From: Vibrio nitrifigilis | GTDB lineage: Bacteria > Pseudomonadota > Gammaproteobacteria > Enterobacterales > Vibrionaceae | NCBI RefSeq assembly: GCF_015686695.1 | Contig: NZ_JADPMR010000004.1 | Span: forward strand, 1,488,001 to 1,552,000 | Direction of reading: 5' to 3' | Length of the DNA stretch: 64,000 nt | In this document: positions 1 to 8,158 of the stretch, in pieces | Numbering within the stretch: the stretch's first letter is position 1 | How the letters are laid out: each line of letters starts with the position of its first letter | Made by a program: the position numbers and the translations under genes | The notes under the pieces: generated by a model | The model's input: only the letters and a program-made list of their open reading frames with translations | What the model was told of the DNA's origin: nothing | Databases searched by the model: none

Positions 1-1
1 C

Positions 2-514
2 AAAGGCTGTCGTGTCGTTGGGATTGCTGGTGGCGCAGAAAAATGCCAATACGCAAAAGACCAACTAGGATTCGACGATTGTATTGATCATAAAGCAGAT
101 GATTTTGCAGAAAAGCTCGCGAAAGCTTGCGATAAAGGCATTGACGTTTATTTTGAAAATGTTGGTGGCAAGGTGTTTGATGCCGTATTACCACTAATCA
201 ACACAGGAGCTCGCATACCTCTCTGTGGCTTAGTATCTCAATACAACGCTACATCACTTCCTGAAGGGCCAGACCGTATGGGCCAATTGATGGTAAAACT
301 ACTCATCAAACGCGCAAAAGTTCAGGGCTTTATCATCTTTGATGATTATGGACACCGTTACCCAGAATTTGCTGAACAAATGACACAGTGGGTTAACGAT
401 GGCAAAGTTAAATATAAGGAGCAAATCGTGGACGGATTAGCCAATGCTCCCGAAGCCTTTATCGGCCTATTAGAAGGCAAAAATTTTGGCAAGCTGGTAG
501 TGAAAATAAGCTAA
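2..514 (+). CDS. NADP-dependent oxidoreductase, MDR superfamily (3' part only)
   Basis: The reading frame is open from base 2, so the gene begins before the window; about 170 C-terminal residues are present of a family usually near 340. The visible part starts within the Rossmann domain (GCRVVGIAGG, then EKC) and contains IDVYFENVGG and LCGLVSQYN, which are characteristic of the zinc-independent medium-chain reductases of the CurA/leukotriene-B4-dehydrogenase group that reduce alkenals and enones with NADPH. It ends 24 bases before a glutathione S-transferase gene on the same strand, so the two may be co-transcribed as a detoxification pair (inference). The family call is firm; the substrate is not known. 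Confidence 0.85.
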   Translation, partial: KGCRVVGIAGGAEKCQYAKDQLGFDDCIDHKADDFAEKLAKACDKGIDVYFENVGGKVFDAVLPLINTGARIPLCGLVSQYNATSLPEGPDRMGQLMVKLLIKRAKVQGFIIFDDYGHRYPEFAEQMTQWVNDGKVKYKEQIVDGLANAPEAFIGLLEGKNFGKLVVKIS

Positions 515-538
515 CCAACAAAAATTAAGGATTAAACC

Positions 539-1168
539 ATGATTACATTACACCACTTAAATAAATCACGCTCTAAGCGCATCATTTGGTTACTCGAAGA
601 ACTTGGTGTTGATTATCAGATCAAAGCTTATCAGCGTGATAGTAAAACCCAACTAGCACCTCAAGAATTAAAAGAGATCCATCCTCTGGGTAAATCGCCG
701 GTTATCGATGAAGATGGTTTTGTCTTAGCAGAATCAGGTGCCATTATAGAATACCTAGCAGGTCGATTTGCCGAAAATACCTTGGTACCAGAAAAAGGCA
801 CGCAAGATTATGCTCTATATCTACAATGGTTACATTTTGCTGAAAGCTCAGCCATGGTTCCAACATTACTAAAAATCTTCTTAGCATTAGAACCTAACGA
901 CACTCAGTTTCTTGATCATTACGCTCAAGTAGAGTTAGAAAAAGTAATGGGCTATTTAAATCAAGAATTAGCCAACAAAGCGTACTTGGTCGGAAATAAA
1001 CTTAGCGGTGCAGATATCATCATGTCTTTTATTCCCGAAGTTCTGCAACAACTTGGCGCCCTACAAAATTATCCGAACTTACAGCGCTACTATGCAACCT
1101 TGAGTGAAAATCCCCATTTCCAAAAAGCTAATAAGCTCGAAGCCCAGTACGATACCCAATCAGCATAA
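539..1168 (+). CDS. Glutathione S-transferase family protein
   Basis: 209 residues, the usual length. The N-terminal thioredoxin-like domain (about 1-80) carries SRSKRIIWLLEELGVDY, the cis-proline region HPLGKSPVIDEDG and the glutathione-binding ESGAIIEYL. The helical C-terminal domain has the GADIIMSF N-capping segment around residue 155. The enzyme is expected to conjugate or reduce electrophiles with glutathione in the cytoplasm. An AAGGA ribosome site lies 7-8 bases before the ATG. It follows the oxidoreductase closely and is followed by a strong terminator, so it probably closes that operon. The class cannot be fixed from sequence alone. Confidence 0.88.
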   Translation: MITLHHLNKSRSKRIIWLLEELGVDYQIKAYQRDSKTQLAPQELKEIHPLGKSPVIDEDGFVLAESGAIIEYLAGRFAENTLVPEKGTQDYALYLQWLHFAESSAMVPTLLKIFLALEPNDTQFLDHYAQVELEKVMGYLNQELANKAYLVGNKLSGADIIMSFIPEVLQQLGALQNYPNLQRYYATLSENPHFQKANKLEAQYDTQSA

Positions 1169-1205
1169 GGCCACTAAATTCAATCCACACCTGCCTTTAT
1201 GCCTC

Positions 1206-1236
1206 AACACCAAACCTTCGGGTTTGGTGTTTCATT
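1206..1236 (+). terminator. Rho-independent terminator after the GST gene
   Basis: Perfect 11-bp stem AACACCAAACC / GGTTTGGTGTT closed by a TTCG tetraloop (1206-1231), followed by a T-rich tract. It lies about 40 bases after the GST stop. Confidence 0.85.
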
Positions 1237-1300
1237 TTATTCCCAATCAAAGCCAAGATGTGTGACAATAGAGATCACATTTTTTAAATTGAAGGACACT

Positions 1301-1969
1301 ATGACTTTTCAAGCTGCGATTTTCGATATGGATGGACTATTACTCGATACAGAGCGAGTATGTATGAATGTTTTCCAACAAGCCTGCCAAGCCATTGATG
1401 TGCCTTTTTTAAAAGACATATACCTAAATATTATTGGCCGTAATGCGGCTGGTATTGAACAAACACTACGGACAGGTTATGGACCAGACCTCGATTATCC
1501 GGTTTTACACGAAGCATGGCGTTCTCGTTACGATGCCGTGGTAACCCAACAAGCAATACCGGTAAAAGAAGGGGTTATCGAACTACTCAGTTGGTTGAAA
1601 GAGAATAATATTCCTACCGCAGTCGCGACCTCTACGCGCAGGGAAATCGCGGAAATTAAATTACGCCTAGCCGGTTTAGATAAATATTTTGATTCCACAT
1701 CAACAGGTTGTGAAGTCACAAATGGTAAGCCAGATCCGGAAATTTATCTGCTTGCTGCAAGCCGTTTAGATATTCCAGCAGAACAATGTCTCGCATTTGA
1801 AGATTCCAATAATGGTGTTAGAGCAGCCGTTGCAGCGCAGATGATCACCTACCAAATACCAGATCTCGTTGAGCCATCCGCTGACATTATTGAACTAGGC
1901 CATCACATTCGACCTTCTCTTAAGACCGTATTAGCAGAATTGAAACAGCAAGCACTGATTTCTGCATAA
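1301..1969 (+). CDS. HAD-superfamily sugar-phosphate phosphatase/phosphoglucomutase-like protein
   Basis: I place the start at the ATG at 1301 (222 residues) because a GAAGGA ribosome site precedes it and the HAD motif then sits at residues 7-16; an in-frame upstream extension would cross the preceding terminator. Motif I FDMDGLLLDTE gives the nucleophile Asp and the Asp two residues on. Motif II is VATSTRRE, the motif III lysine is in NGKPDPEIYLLA, and the acidic motif IV is FEDSNNGVRAA. This is subclass IA with a helical cap, as in hexitol phosphatases and beta-phosphoglucomutases. Substrate unknown. It ends 4 bases before the convergent GntR gene. Confidence 0.85.
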   Translation: MTFQAAIFDMDGLLLDTERVCMNVFQQACQAIDVPFLKDIYLNIIGRNAAGIEQTLRTGYGPDLDYPVLHEAWRSRYDAVVTQQAIPVKEGVIELLSWLKENNIPTAVATSTRREIAEIKLRLAGLDKYFDSTSTGCEVTNGKPDPEIYLLAASRLDIPAEQCLAFEDSNNGVRAAVAAQMITYQIPDLVEPSADIIELGHHIRPSLKTVLAELKQQALISA

Positions 1970-1973
1970 TATT

Positions 1974-2711
1974 TTAGCGAGGAGGGAGGATTATCTTCTC
2001 TCCTTGGCTATCTATACAGATCATCACTGAATCAGGTCTCCAATACTCAAACTCGCAATCGATCAATTGTCCGTTCTGATTATAATTGACTCGGCAGATT
2101 TTCAATACCGGTTGTCCCGCCGCTAAGTTCAATGCCCGAGCTGCATGAGTAGGAGCTGCCGTCGGTATTACCTCAAACCGAGACCGTAACGTTTCAAACC
2201 CATAATGAATTTGATAAAGCTCTGTCAGTGATGCAGACAAATCTTGGGTTAGAATGTTAGGAAAGAATGCTTCAATCAGGCAGTTTTCAACAAACAACAC
2301 TGCCCTTCCATCAATTAAACGAACTCTTTCAATAACATGTACCGGTGTAAATGAACTGACTTCTAACGCTTTAGCAATGTCGCCACTAGCCATCTCTGAG
2401 CGCACTGTAATCACTTTTGTTTTTGCGACTCGAGATTGCTCACGAACCATTTTATGAAAGTGACTGCGGGATAAAGGGTTGTAGCGTAGGCGTTCGGGCG
2501 AAACGTACCATCCTCTCCTCTCTTCTCGATAGATTAATCCTTCCGTTTCCAATCCTATGAGTGCATCTTTTAAGGTAATACGAGTCGTTGAAAACAGCTC
2601 GGTCATTTCTCTTTCTGAAGGAAGTTTTTGTCCCGGTATCATTACCTCGGAGGTAATTTGCTCACGGATAATGTCTTTAATTTTAATTGGCGTTCCCGCA
2701 GATTCCGTCAT
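1974..2711 (-). CDS. GntR-family regulator with UTRA domain (HutC/PhnR subfamily)
   Basis: 245 residues. The N-terminal winged helix (about 10-75) has the GntR signature LPSEREMTELFSTTRITLKDAL and the wing GLIYREERRGWYV. The C-terminal UTRA ligand domain (about 95-240) binds a small effector and ends with the typical FEYWRPDSVMI strand. It is divergent from the ABC importer cassette beginning at 2928 and most likely controls it and itself. Two TGG-CTAG-CCA type operators flank the intergenic region (2718-2729 and 2900-2911). The Salmonella PhnR regulator of 2-aminoethylphosphonate uptake has the same architecture, but the effector here is not established. Confidence 0.87.
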   Translation of the reverse strand: MTESAGTPIKIKDIIREQITSEVMIPGQKLPSEREMTELFSTTRITLKDALIGLETEGLIYREERRGWYVSPERLRYNPLSRSHFHKMVREQSRVAKTKVITVRSEMASGDIAKALEVSSFTPVHVIERVRLIDGRAVLFVENCLIEAFFPNILTQDLSASLTELYQIHYGFETLRSRFEVIPTAAPTHAARALNLAAGQPVLKICRVNYNQNGQLIDCEFEYWRPDSVMICIDSQGEKIILPPR

Positions 2712-2717
2712 ATTTTT

Positions 2718-2729
2718 TGGCCTAGTCCA
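2718..2729. promoter_or_regulatory. Candidate UTRA/GntR operator, proximal to the regulator
   Basis: TGGCCTAGTCCA, a 12-bp palindrome with the form TGG-N-CTAG-N-CCA, 7 bases before the regulator start. It resembles the operator described for HutC/YvoA-type regulators (TGGTCTAGACCA). Binding is inferred. Confidence 0.6.
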
Positions 2730-2899
2730 TTAAGATAAATCAATCATATAAGAAATTAATAATTAAATTATGAATTTATTGGAACATTTATATGAAACTC
2801 GGACATTGATTAAAAAGTAGCCTAAATATGTTAATTTTTGCTTAATAAAAACGCACTAATCCTGTCACATTCCATCTATAGTGTAAAAAAGGAACAATC

Positions 2900-2911
2900 T
2901 GAACTAGTCCA
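2900..2911. promoter_or_regulatory. Candidate UTRA/GntR operator, proximal to the transporter
   Basis: TGAACTAGTCCA repeats the operator at 2718 with one change in its outer arm and lies 17 bases before the ATG of the substrate-binding protein, overlapping the expected leader. Two copies in one divergent intergenic region support a shared repressor. Confidence 0.6.
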
Positions 2912-2927
2912 GAGGAAGGCGACTATT

Positions 2928-3977
2928 ATGAAATACTCTTTTTTTACCGCAGGTTTGTTAGCTATTGGCTTAACATCAAGTGCTTACGCACAAGACACTC
3001 TTCAACCTTTGGTTAAGAAAGCTCAAGCAGAAGGCACTGTAAATAGTGTTGGTATGCCAGATACTTGGGCTAACTGGAAAGATACTTGGCAAGACTTAAA
3101 TACCAAGTATGGATTGCAACACCAAGATACTGATATGAGCTCAGCGCAAGAGATTGCGAAGTTTGCAGCAGAAAAGAAAAATGCCACCGCGGATATTGGC
3201 GATGTAGGTTTTGCCTTTGCGAGTGTTGCTGTAAAAAAAGGGGTAGTTCAACCTTATAAACCAACAACTTGGGATGATATTCCGACTTGGGCAAAAGATA
3301 AAAAGGGCTATTGGGCATTAGGTTATACCGGAACGATTGCGTTTATTTCCAATAATAACTTAGTCAAACAGGCGCCAACATCTTGGAACGATATTTTAAA
3401 AGGTCATTATAAAGTGGCCGTTGGGGATGTGGGTACTGCAGCACAATCCAATAATGCGATTTTGGCAGCAGCCATGGCTTTTGGAGGAAGTGAAAAAAAT
3501 CTGAAACCCGGCTTAGAATTCTTTGCCAAATTAGCGAAAGAAGGCCGCTTATCGCTTGCTGAACCTTCTGTTTCAAATTTAGAAAAAGGGGAAATTGAAG
3601 TCGCAATAATGTGGGATTTCAATGCGCTTAACTATCGAGATCAAATTGATCACAATCGCTTTAGTGTTCATATTCCCAAAGAGGGCTCGATCATTTCGGG
3701 CTATGCGACTCTTATCAATAAATACGCTAAACATCCTAACGCAGCAAAACTTGCTCGCGAATATATCTTTAGTGATGCAGGCCAAATTAACCTCGCTAAA
3801 GGCTATGCACGCCCTATCCGCTCTAGCGTAACTCTTCCTGAATCAGTGCAAGCAAAATTGCTACCTGACGCTGAATATAAAAATGTACATCCAATTAAAG
3901 ACTTTGCTGCTTGGGAAAAATCCGCTCGCAAGTTGTCTCGCCAATGGCAATCTCAAGTCATGATGTACCAACAGTAG
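2928..3977 (+). CDS. ABC transporter periplasmic substrate-binding protein
   Basis: 349 residues from the ATG at 2928, chosen because it begins a clean signal peptide (MKYSFFTAGLLAIGLTSSAYA, cut before QDT) and has an AGAGGAAGG ribosome site upstream. The mature protein is a two-lobed binding protein of the iron/thiamine/phosphonate/polyamine class (family 1 extracellular solute-binding), with TSWNDILKGHYKVAVGD and the late SGYATLINKYAKHPNAAKLA segment common to that class. It starts an operon with a phosphoesterase-like gene, two permeases, an ATPase and a HAD phosphatase. The neighbours suggest a phosphorylated or phosphonate ligand, which is an inference. Confidence 0.88.
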   Translation: MKYSFFTAGLLAIGLTSSAYAQDTLQPLVKKAQAEGTVNSVGMPDTWANWKDTWQDLNTKYGLQHQDTDMSSAQEIAKFAAEKKNATADIGDVGFAFASVAVKKGVVQPYKPTTWDDIPTWAKDKKGYWALGYTGTIAFISNNNLVKQAPTSWNDILKGHYKVAVGDVGTAAQSNNAILAAAMAFGGSEKNLKPGLEFFAKLAKEGRLSLAEPSVSNLEKGEIEVAIMWDFNALNYRDQIDHNRFSVHIPKEGSIISGYATLINKYAKHPNAAKLAREYIFSDAGQINLAKGYARPIRSSVTLPESVQAKLLPDAEYKNVHPIKDFAAWEKSARKLSRQWQSQVMMYQQ

Positions 3978-3991
3978 CAAGGAGCATCGTC

Positions 3992-4798
3992 ATGCAAAAT
4001 AAGGTTATCCTTGTTATTCTTGACGGCCTTAATTACCACGTAGCCCATGATGGTATGGGCTACTTACAAGGCTTGATTGAACAAAAACGTGCAGCGCTTT
4101 ATCAGCTGCAATCTGAGCTACCTTCTCTATCTAGACCGCTTTACTAGTGTTTACTCACGGGAGTCACTCCAACTCAAAGCGGAATTGTGAGTAATAATGT
4201 CATACGTCTTTCCCATTACGACTCGATTTTTAGTCTTGCAAAACAACAGAATCGCGTCACCGCCGCTGCGGCATATCACTGGGTTAGTGAATTATATAAT
4301 CGTGCGCCTTACGATGCAGTGCGCGATCGTGTTACTCATGATGAATCTCTAAATATCCAGCATGGCTGCTTTTATCACTGGGATCATTATCCTGATGAAG
4401 CGTTAATTCTTGATGGCGATTACTTACGTCGCCAATACCAACCTGATTTTTTACTGTTCCATCCAATGAATATCGATGATATGGGACACAAGTTTGGCTT
4501 AGATAGTAGTGAGTACCGCAATACCGCTCGACACATTGATGTCATTCTTTCGCACTTTATCGATAACTGGCTTGAAGATGGTTATCAGATATTAATTACG
4601 AGCGACCATGGTATGAATAATGACAAAAGTCATGGGGGGATTTTAGAGTGTGAACGAGCTGTCCCGCTGTTTGTTATCGGTGAGCAATTTAGTCAGCATG
4701 ATGCTCCCATTAAACAAACCGAGATCTGCGGTCTCGTCTGCCAGCTATTAGGATTGGAACATGAGAAACCCTATCCTCAGGGAGTATTAACCTCATGA
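3992..4798 (+). pseudogene. Alkaline-phosphatase-superfamily phosphoesterase interrupted by an in-frame TAG
   Basis: An ATG with AAGGAG seven bases upstream opens a 269-codon frame ending in a TGA that overlaps the next gene. Codon 52 (4145-4147) is TAG, and the same frame continues without shift to the end. Before it: VILVILDGLNYH (first metal ligand Asp) and ELPSLSRPLY (nucleophile loop). After it: CLLTGVTPTQSGI, the metal-site ITSDHGMNNDKSHGG, and a C-terminal tail. The type I phosphodiesterase/nucleotide pyrophosphatase pattern would have an ordinary residue at the stop; GAG (Glu) to TAG is one change. A GTG at 4187 could restart translation but would lack the first metal ligand and nucleophile loop. 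It may be a true nonsense mutation, a suppressed stop or a sequencing error. Confidence 0.85.
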
Positions 4799-5688
4799 AA
4801 TCAATCGCCCTCACTCAACAAAATATTAAAACAAAGCGCACGTTCAGTGCGCTTTCCCGCGTAAAAAAATTGAGACCACTGGCGTGCCTATCTCCTTTTG
4901 CCGTGTTCTTTTATTTATTTCAAATAGCGCCACTTATTTGGGTTTTGGTCAATAGTTTTAAAGTTGATGACGAGTGGTCTTTAGATAACTATCAAGAGAT
5001 CATCGACTCGCCCTTCATACAACAAGGATTTACTCATAGCTTATGGATCTCGTGGTGGTCAAGCATCGCTGGCCTGGCTATCGCAGCTTTGCTGGTAAGT
5101 TCGTTACGTAGAGTGGGTGGACGGTTAAGAAATGCTATCGTGTCTTTTACAAACATGAGCAGTAACTTTGCAGGCGTTCCACTGGCCTTTGCTTTTATTA
5201 TTATTCTTGGTTCAAACGGTGCCGTGACACTACTGATGAGAAATTGGCTAGGCATCGAAACATTCAATTTATATAGTCAATGGGGATTGCTCATTCTCTA
5301 TATCTATTTTCAAATACCTTTAGCAGCTCTGCTACTTTATCCTGCCTTTGATGCGTTAGAAGATGACTGGCAATCCGCCTCTGCCCTACTTGGTGCTAAT
5401 CATTGGCAATACTGGACTCGAATTGCACTTCCAGTGTTAACTCCCGCATTACTCGGTACATTTATTATCTTAATTGCGAATGCAATGGGTGCTTACGCCA
5501 GTGTTTACGCTCTCACTGGAGGTAACTACAACATGATTACCATACGTATAGCGAGTTTGGTTGCTGGTGACCTGTTCTTAGAACCTAATTTGGCCGCAGC
5601 GATTTCAGTCGTATTGATCGTCGTACTCGCCATCATTACCGGAATCAACCAATGGTTAATCGCAAGGAGTTACCATGCAAAACAGTAA
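4795..5688 (+). CDS. ABC transporter permease (first of pair)
   Basis: 297 residues with an N-terminal cytoplasmic stretch followed by about six membrane helices. The EAA loop that docks the ATPase is visible as DWQSASALLGANHWQYWTRIALP (about 195-217), the standard form for binding-protein-dependent importers of the iron/phosphonate/polyamine group. Its ATG overlaps the stop of the phosphoesterase gene (ATGA), which indicates translational coupling, and its 3' end overlaps the next permease by 14 bases. It should form a heterodimeric inner-membrane channel with that permease. Confidence 0.9.
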   Translation: MKSIALTQQNIKTKRTFSALSRVKKLRPLACLSPFAVFFYLFQIAPLIWVLVNSFKVDDEWSLDNYQEIIDSPFIQQGFTHSLWISWWSSIAGLAIAALLVSSLRRVGGRLRNAIVSFTNMSSNFAGVPLAFAFIIILGSNGAVTLLMRNWLGIETFNLYSQWGLLILYIYFQIPLAALLLYPAFDALEDDWQSASALLGANHWQYWTRIALPVLTPALLGTFIILIANAMGAYASVYALTGGNYNMITIRIASLVAGDLFLEPNLAAAISVVLIVVLAIITGINQWLIARSYHAKQ

Positions 5689-6457
5689 CCCTATTTTTCA
5701 CCGTATCGTGGTGTACACCATTGTCGGGCTATTATTAATTCCGATTATCGCCACACTGGCTTATTCCTTATCCACCCATTGGGGAGCAACCATATTACCT
5801 GAAGGATTTACTCTTAGCTGGTATCGTGAATTACTCACTACACCACGCTTTCTGGCCGCATTTGGACGCTCTCTATTTATCTGTATCAGCGCTCTAATAC
5901 TCAGTTGCGTATTAATTTTACCTGCGATTTTTGTGATTTTTTACTACTTTCCAAAACTCGATAGGCTAATGAATCTACTGATATTATTGCCATTTGCGGT
6001 ACCACCTGTTGTCTCCTCTGTTGGCATGTTACAAATTTACGCGGACAGCTCTATGTCCCTAATTGGTACACCTTGGATATTGATTGGCACCTATTTCACG
6101 ATTGCTTTACCATTTATGTATCGTGCAATCGCCAACGCATTCACTGCTATCAACTTACGCGACTTGATGGATGCGGCTCATCTACTCGGAGCAAGCACTC
6201 CCCGAGCTTTTTTCTTAATCGTGTTACCCAACCTTAAAAAAGGGTTGATGGCATCGCTATTTTTAGCTTTCTCATTCTTATTAGGTGAATTTGTCTTTGC
6301 CAACATGTTAGTGGGCACTCGCTTTGAAACATTACAGATCTATCTCTACAGCGTACGCGCAGAAAGCGGTCACTACACCTCTGCGTTAGTGATGACTTAC
6401 TTCATTTTTATCTTTTTATCGACATGGCTAGCAAGCCGCTTGGGGTCTAAATCATGA
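5675..6457 (+). CDS. ABC transporter permease (second of pair)
   Basis: 260 residues, about six membrane helices, with the EAA loop DLMDAAHLLGASTPRAFFLIVLP at about 168-190. An AAGGAG ribosome site sits inside the 3' end of the first permease gene, and the start overlaps it by 14 bases. The stop overlaps the ATPase start (ATGA). Order and overlaps place it as the second transmembrane subunit of the same importer. Confidence 0.9.
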   Translation: MQNSNPIFHRIVVYTIVGLLLIPIIATLAYSLSTHWGATILPEGFTLSWYRELLTTPRFLAAFGRSLFICISALILSCVLILPAIFVIFYYFPKLDRLMNLLILLPFAVPPVVSSVGMLQIYADSSMSLIGTPWILIGTYFTIALPFMYRAIANAFTAINLRDLMDAAHLLGASTPRAFFLIVLPNLKKGLMASLFLAFSFLLGEFVFANMLVGTRFETLQIYLYSVRAESGHYTSALVMTYFIFIFLSTWLASRLGSKS

Positions 6458-7473
6458 GTTATGTAACGGTTCAACAACTGACCAAACGCTTTGGCGATAA
6501 CACAGTCTTCGATCATATTCAGTTCGATATTGAACAAGGTGAATTCATCACGTTATTAGGTCCAAGTGGTTGTGGTAAATCAACGTTATTACGCAGCCTA
6601 GCTGGGCTGCATTCTGTAGACGGTGGGCAAGTCATCGTCAACGGCGTCGACATCACTCATCAAGCGCCGCAAAAGCGTGGGATCGGTATGGTGTTTCAAT
6701 CTTACGCCTTATTCCCCAATATGACAGTTGAACAAAACATCGCCTTTGGGCTAAAAATGCAAAAAATGCCATTAGCTGAAAGAACTAAGCAAATCAGTAA
6801 AGTTATTGAGTTAGTTGAACTGCAAGGCAAAGAAAAACAGTATCCGGCCCAATTATCTGGTGGACAACGTCAGCGCGTCGCATTAGCTCGTGCACTCATC
6901 GTAAAACCTAATATTTTACTTCTAGATGAACCCTTATCGGCTCTTGATGCGAAAATCAGACGTCATTTACGTAATCAGATTCGCCGAATCCAACAAGAGT
7001 TGAATCTCACGACTGTGTTTGTGACTCACGATCAAGAAGAAGCCATGACACTTTCTGACCGTATTTTTTTAATGGACAGTGGCAAAATTATCCAACAAGG
7101 CAGACCTGAAGAGATCTATAACCAACCTGCTAATGAGTTCGTCGCCGGTTTTATGGGTAATTACAATGTGATTGATGCCCCTTTAGCCAACCGCCTTTTT
7201 TCTATTGATACCGACTCCAAAGTTGCTGTACGCCCTGAATCTATCTATATCAAGGAGCAAGGGAGAAATTACGGAACGCATATTTCTGCACCTCAGACAG
7301 CAAAAGTACTCGATCATCAACTCTTGGGGAATGTTATTCGTTACCGAGTCGCGTTGGAACAGTGCGAATTAACGGTCGATTTATTAAACCGATCTTCAAA
7401 ACGATTGTTTCCCGAAGGAACATCATTAGAATTACTTTTTGACCTTAACGAAATCCAACCTGTGCGAGCGTAG
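6454..7473 (+). CDS. ABC transporter ATP-binding protein
   Basis: 339 residues. The nucleotide-binding domain shows Walker A GPSGCGKST (about 36-44), the Q-loop region GMVFQSYALFPNM, the signature LSGGQRQRVALARAL, Walker B ILLLDEPLSALD and the switch histidine in VTHDQEEAM. A C-terminal TOBE-like beta domain of about 100 residues follows, as in PotA/FbpC/PhnT-type ATPases. It energises the permease pair encoded immediately upstream. The assignment to this importer is firm from the ATGA overlap; the ligand is unknown. Confidence 0.92.
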   Translation: MSYVTVQQLTKRFGDNTVFDHIQFDIEQGEFITLLGPSGCGKSTLLRSLAGLHSVDGGQVIVNGVDITHQAPQKRGIGMVFQSYALFPNMTVEQNIAFGLKMQKMPLAERTKQISKVIELVELQGKEKQYPAQLSGGQRQRVALARALIVKPNILLLDEPLSALDAKIRRHLRNQIRRIQQELNLTTVFVTHDQEEAMTLSDRIFLMDSGKIIQQGRPEEIYNQPANEFVAGFMGNYNVIDAPLANRLFSIDTDSKVAVRPESIYIKEQGRNYGTHISAPQTAKVLDHQLLGNVIRYRVALEQCELTVDLLNRSSKRLFPEGTSLELLFDLNEIQPVRA

Positions 7474-7474
7474 T

Positions 7475-8143
7475 ATGTCTCAAGCTTTGTATATTTTTGA
7501 CATGGATGACACATTAATTGACGGTGATACATCCATGTTATGGAACCAATTTTTAGTGGAAAAAGGGATTGCAACAGACCCAAACTTCTTGAAAAAAGAT
7601 AGAGAGCTCATGGCTCTCTATGCTGATGGCAAACTCGATATGGAAGAGTATCTCGAATATACGTTAGCACCCATTCTGACCCTTTCCACAAGCGTCGTGA
7701 ACAAACTCGTGCAAGAATATATTGATACTAAAGTGATGGACAGGGTATTTCCTCAAGCCAAGACCCTGTTAGATAATCTAAAATGCAGTCAAACCCCGGT
7801 AGTTATCATTTCAGCCACTGTGAGTTTTATTGTTCAAGCAGTTGCCCAACGTTTGGGGATTTCCGAAGCACTCGGTATTGATATGCAAATCAAAGAAGAT
7901 AAATACACGTCGCAAATAGAAGGCATTCCCACCTACCGTGAAGGAAAGGTACAACGTCTGGCTCAATGGCTAGATGGTAGCGATGTTACCTTCGATGAAA
8001 CACACTTTTTTACCGATTCCATCAATGACTTACCACTGTGCCAACATAGTGATTACGCTTACTTAATCAACCCAGATCGCCACTTAGAAAAATGGGCTGA
8101 GACACCAAACTGGACAACACTGCATTGGACAAGAGCACAATAG
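7475..8143 (+). CDS. HAD-IB family phosphatase
   Basis: 222 residues from the ATG at 7475, just after the ATPase stop (TAGTATG); a longer upstream in-frame extension would overlap the ATPase and precede the HAD motif. Motif I is YIFDMDDTLIDGDT (nucleophile Asp at about residue 10), motif II VVIISATVSFIV, the lysine region REGKVQRL, and motif III FFTDSINDLPLC. This is the SerB-like IB subclass with an alpha-helical cap. As last gene of the importer operon it may dephosphorylate the imported compound or its breakdown product (inference). Confidence 0.88.
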   Translation: MSQALYIFDMDDTLIDGDTSMLWNQFLVEKGIATDPNFLKKDRELMALYADGKLDMEEYLEYTLAPILTLSTSVVNKLVQEYIDTKVMDRVFPQAKTLLDNLKCSQTPVVIISATVSFIVQAVAQRLGISEALGIDMQIKEDKYTSQIEGIPTYREGKVQRLAQWLDGSDVTFDETHFFTDSINDLPLCQHSDYAYLINPDRHLEKWAETPNWTTLHWTRAQ

Positions 8144-8158
8144 ACGTCACGCCGACGT

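Noticed and set aside
1261..1279. TGTGA...TCACA before the HAD gene, resembling a CRP site
   Set aside because: The spacer is 9 bases instead of 6, so it does not fit the CRP dimer geometry.
4187..4798. Independent gene starting at GTG 4187
   Set aside because: It is the same frame as the upstream piece, lacks the first metal ligand and nucleophile loop, and has no good ribosome site; better explained as the 3' part of an interrupted gene.
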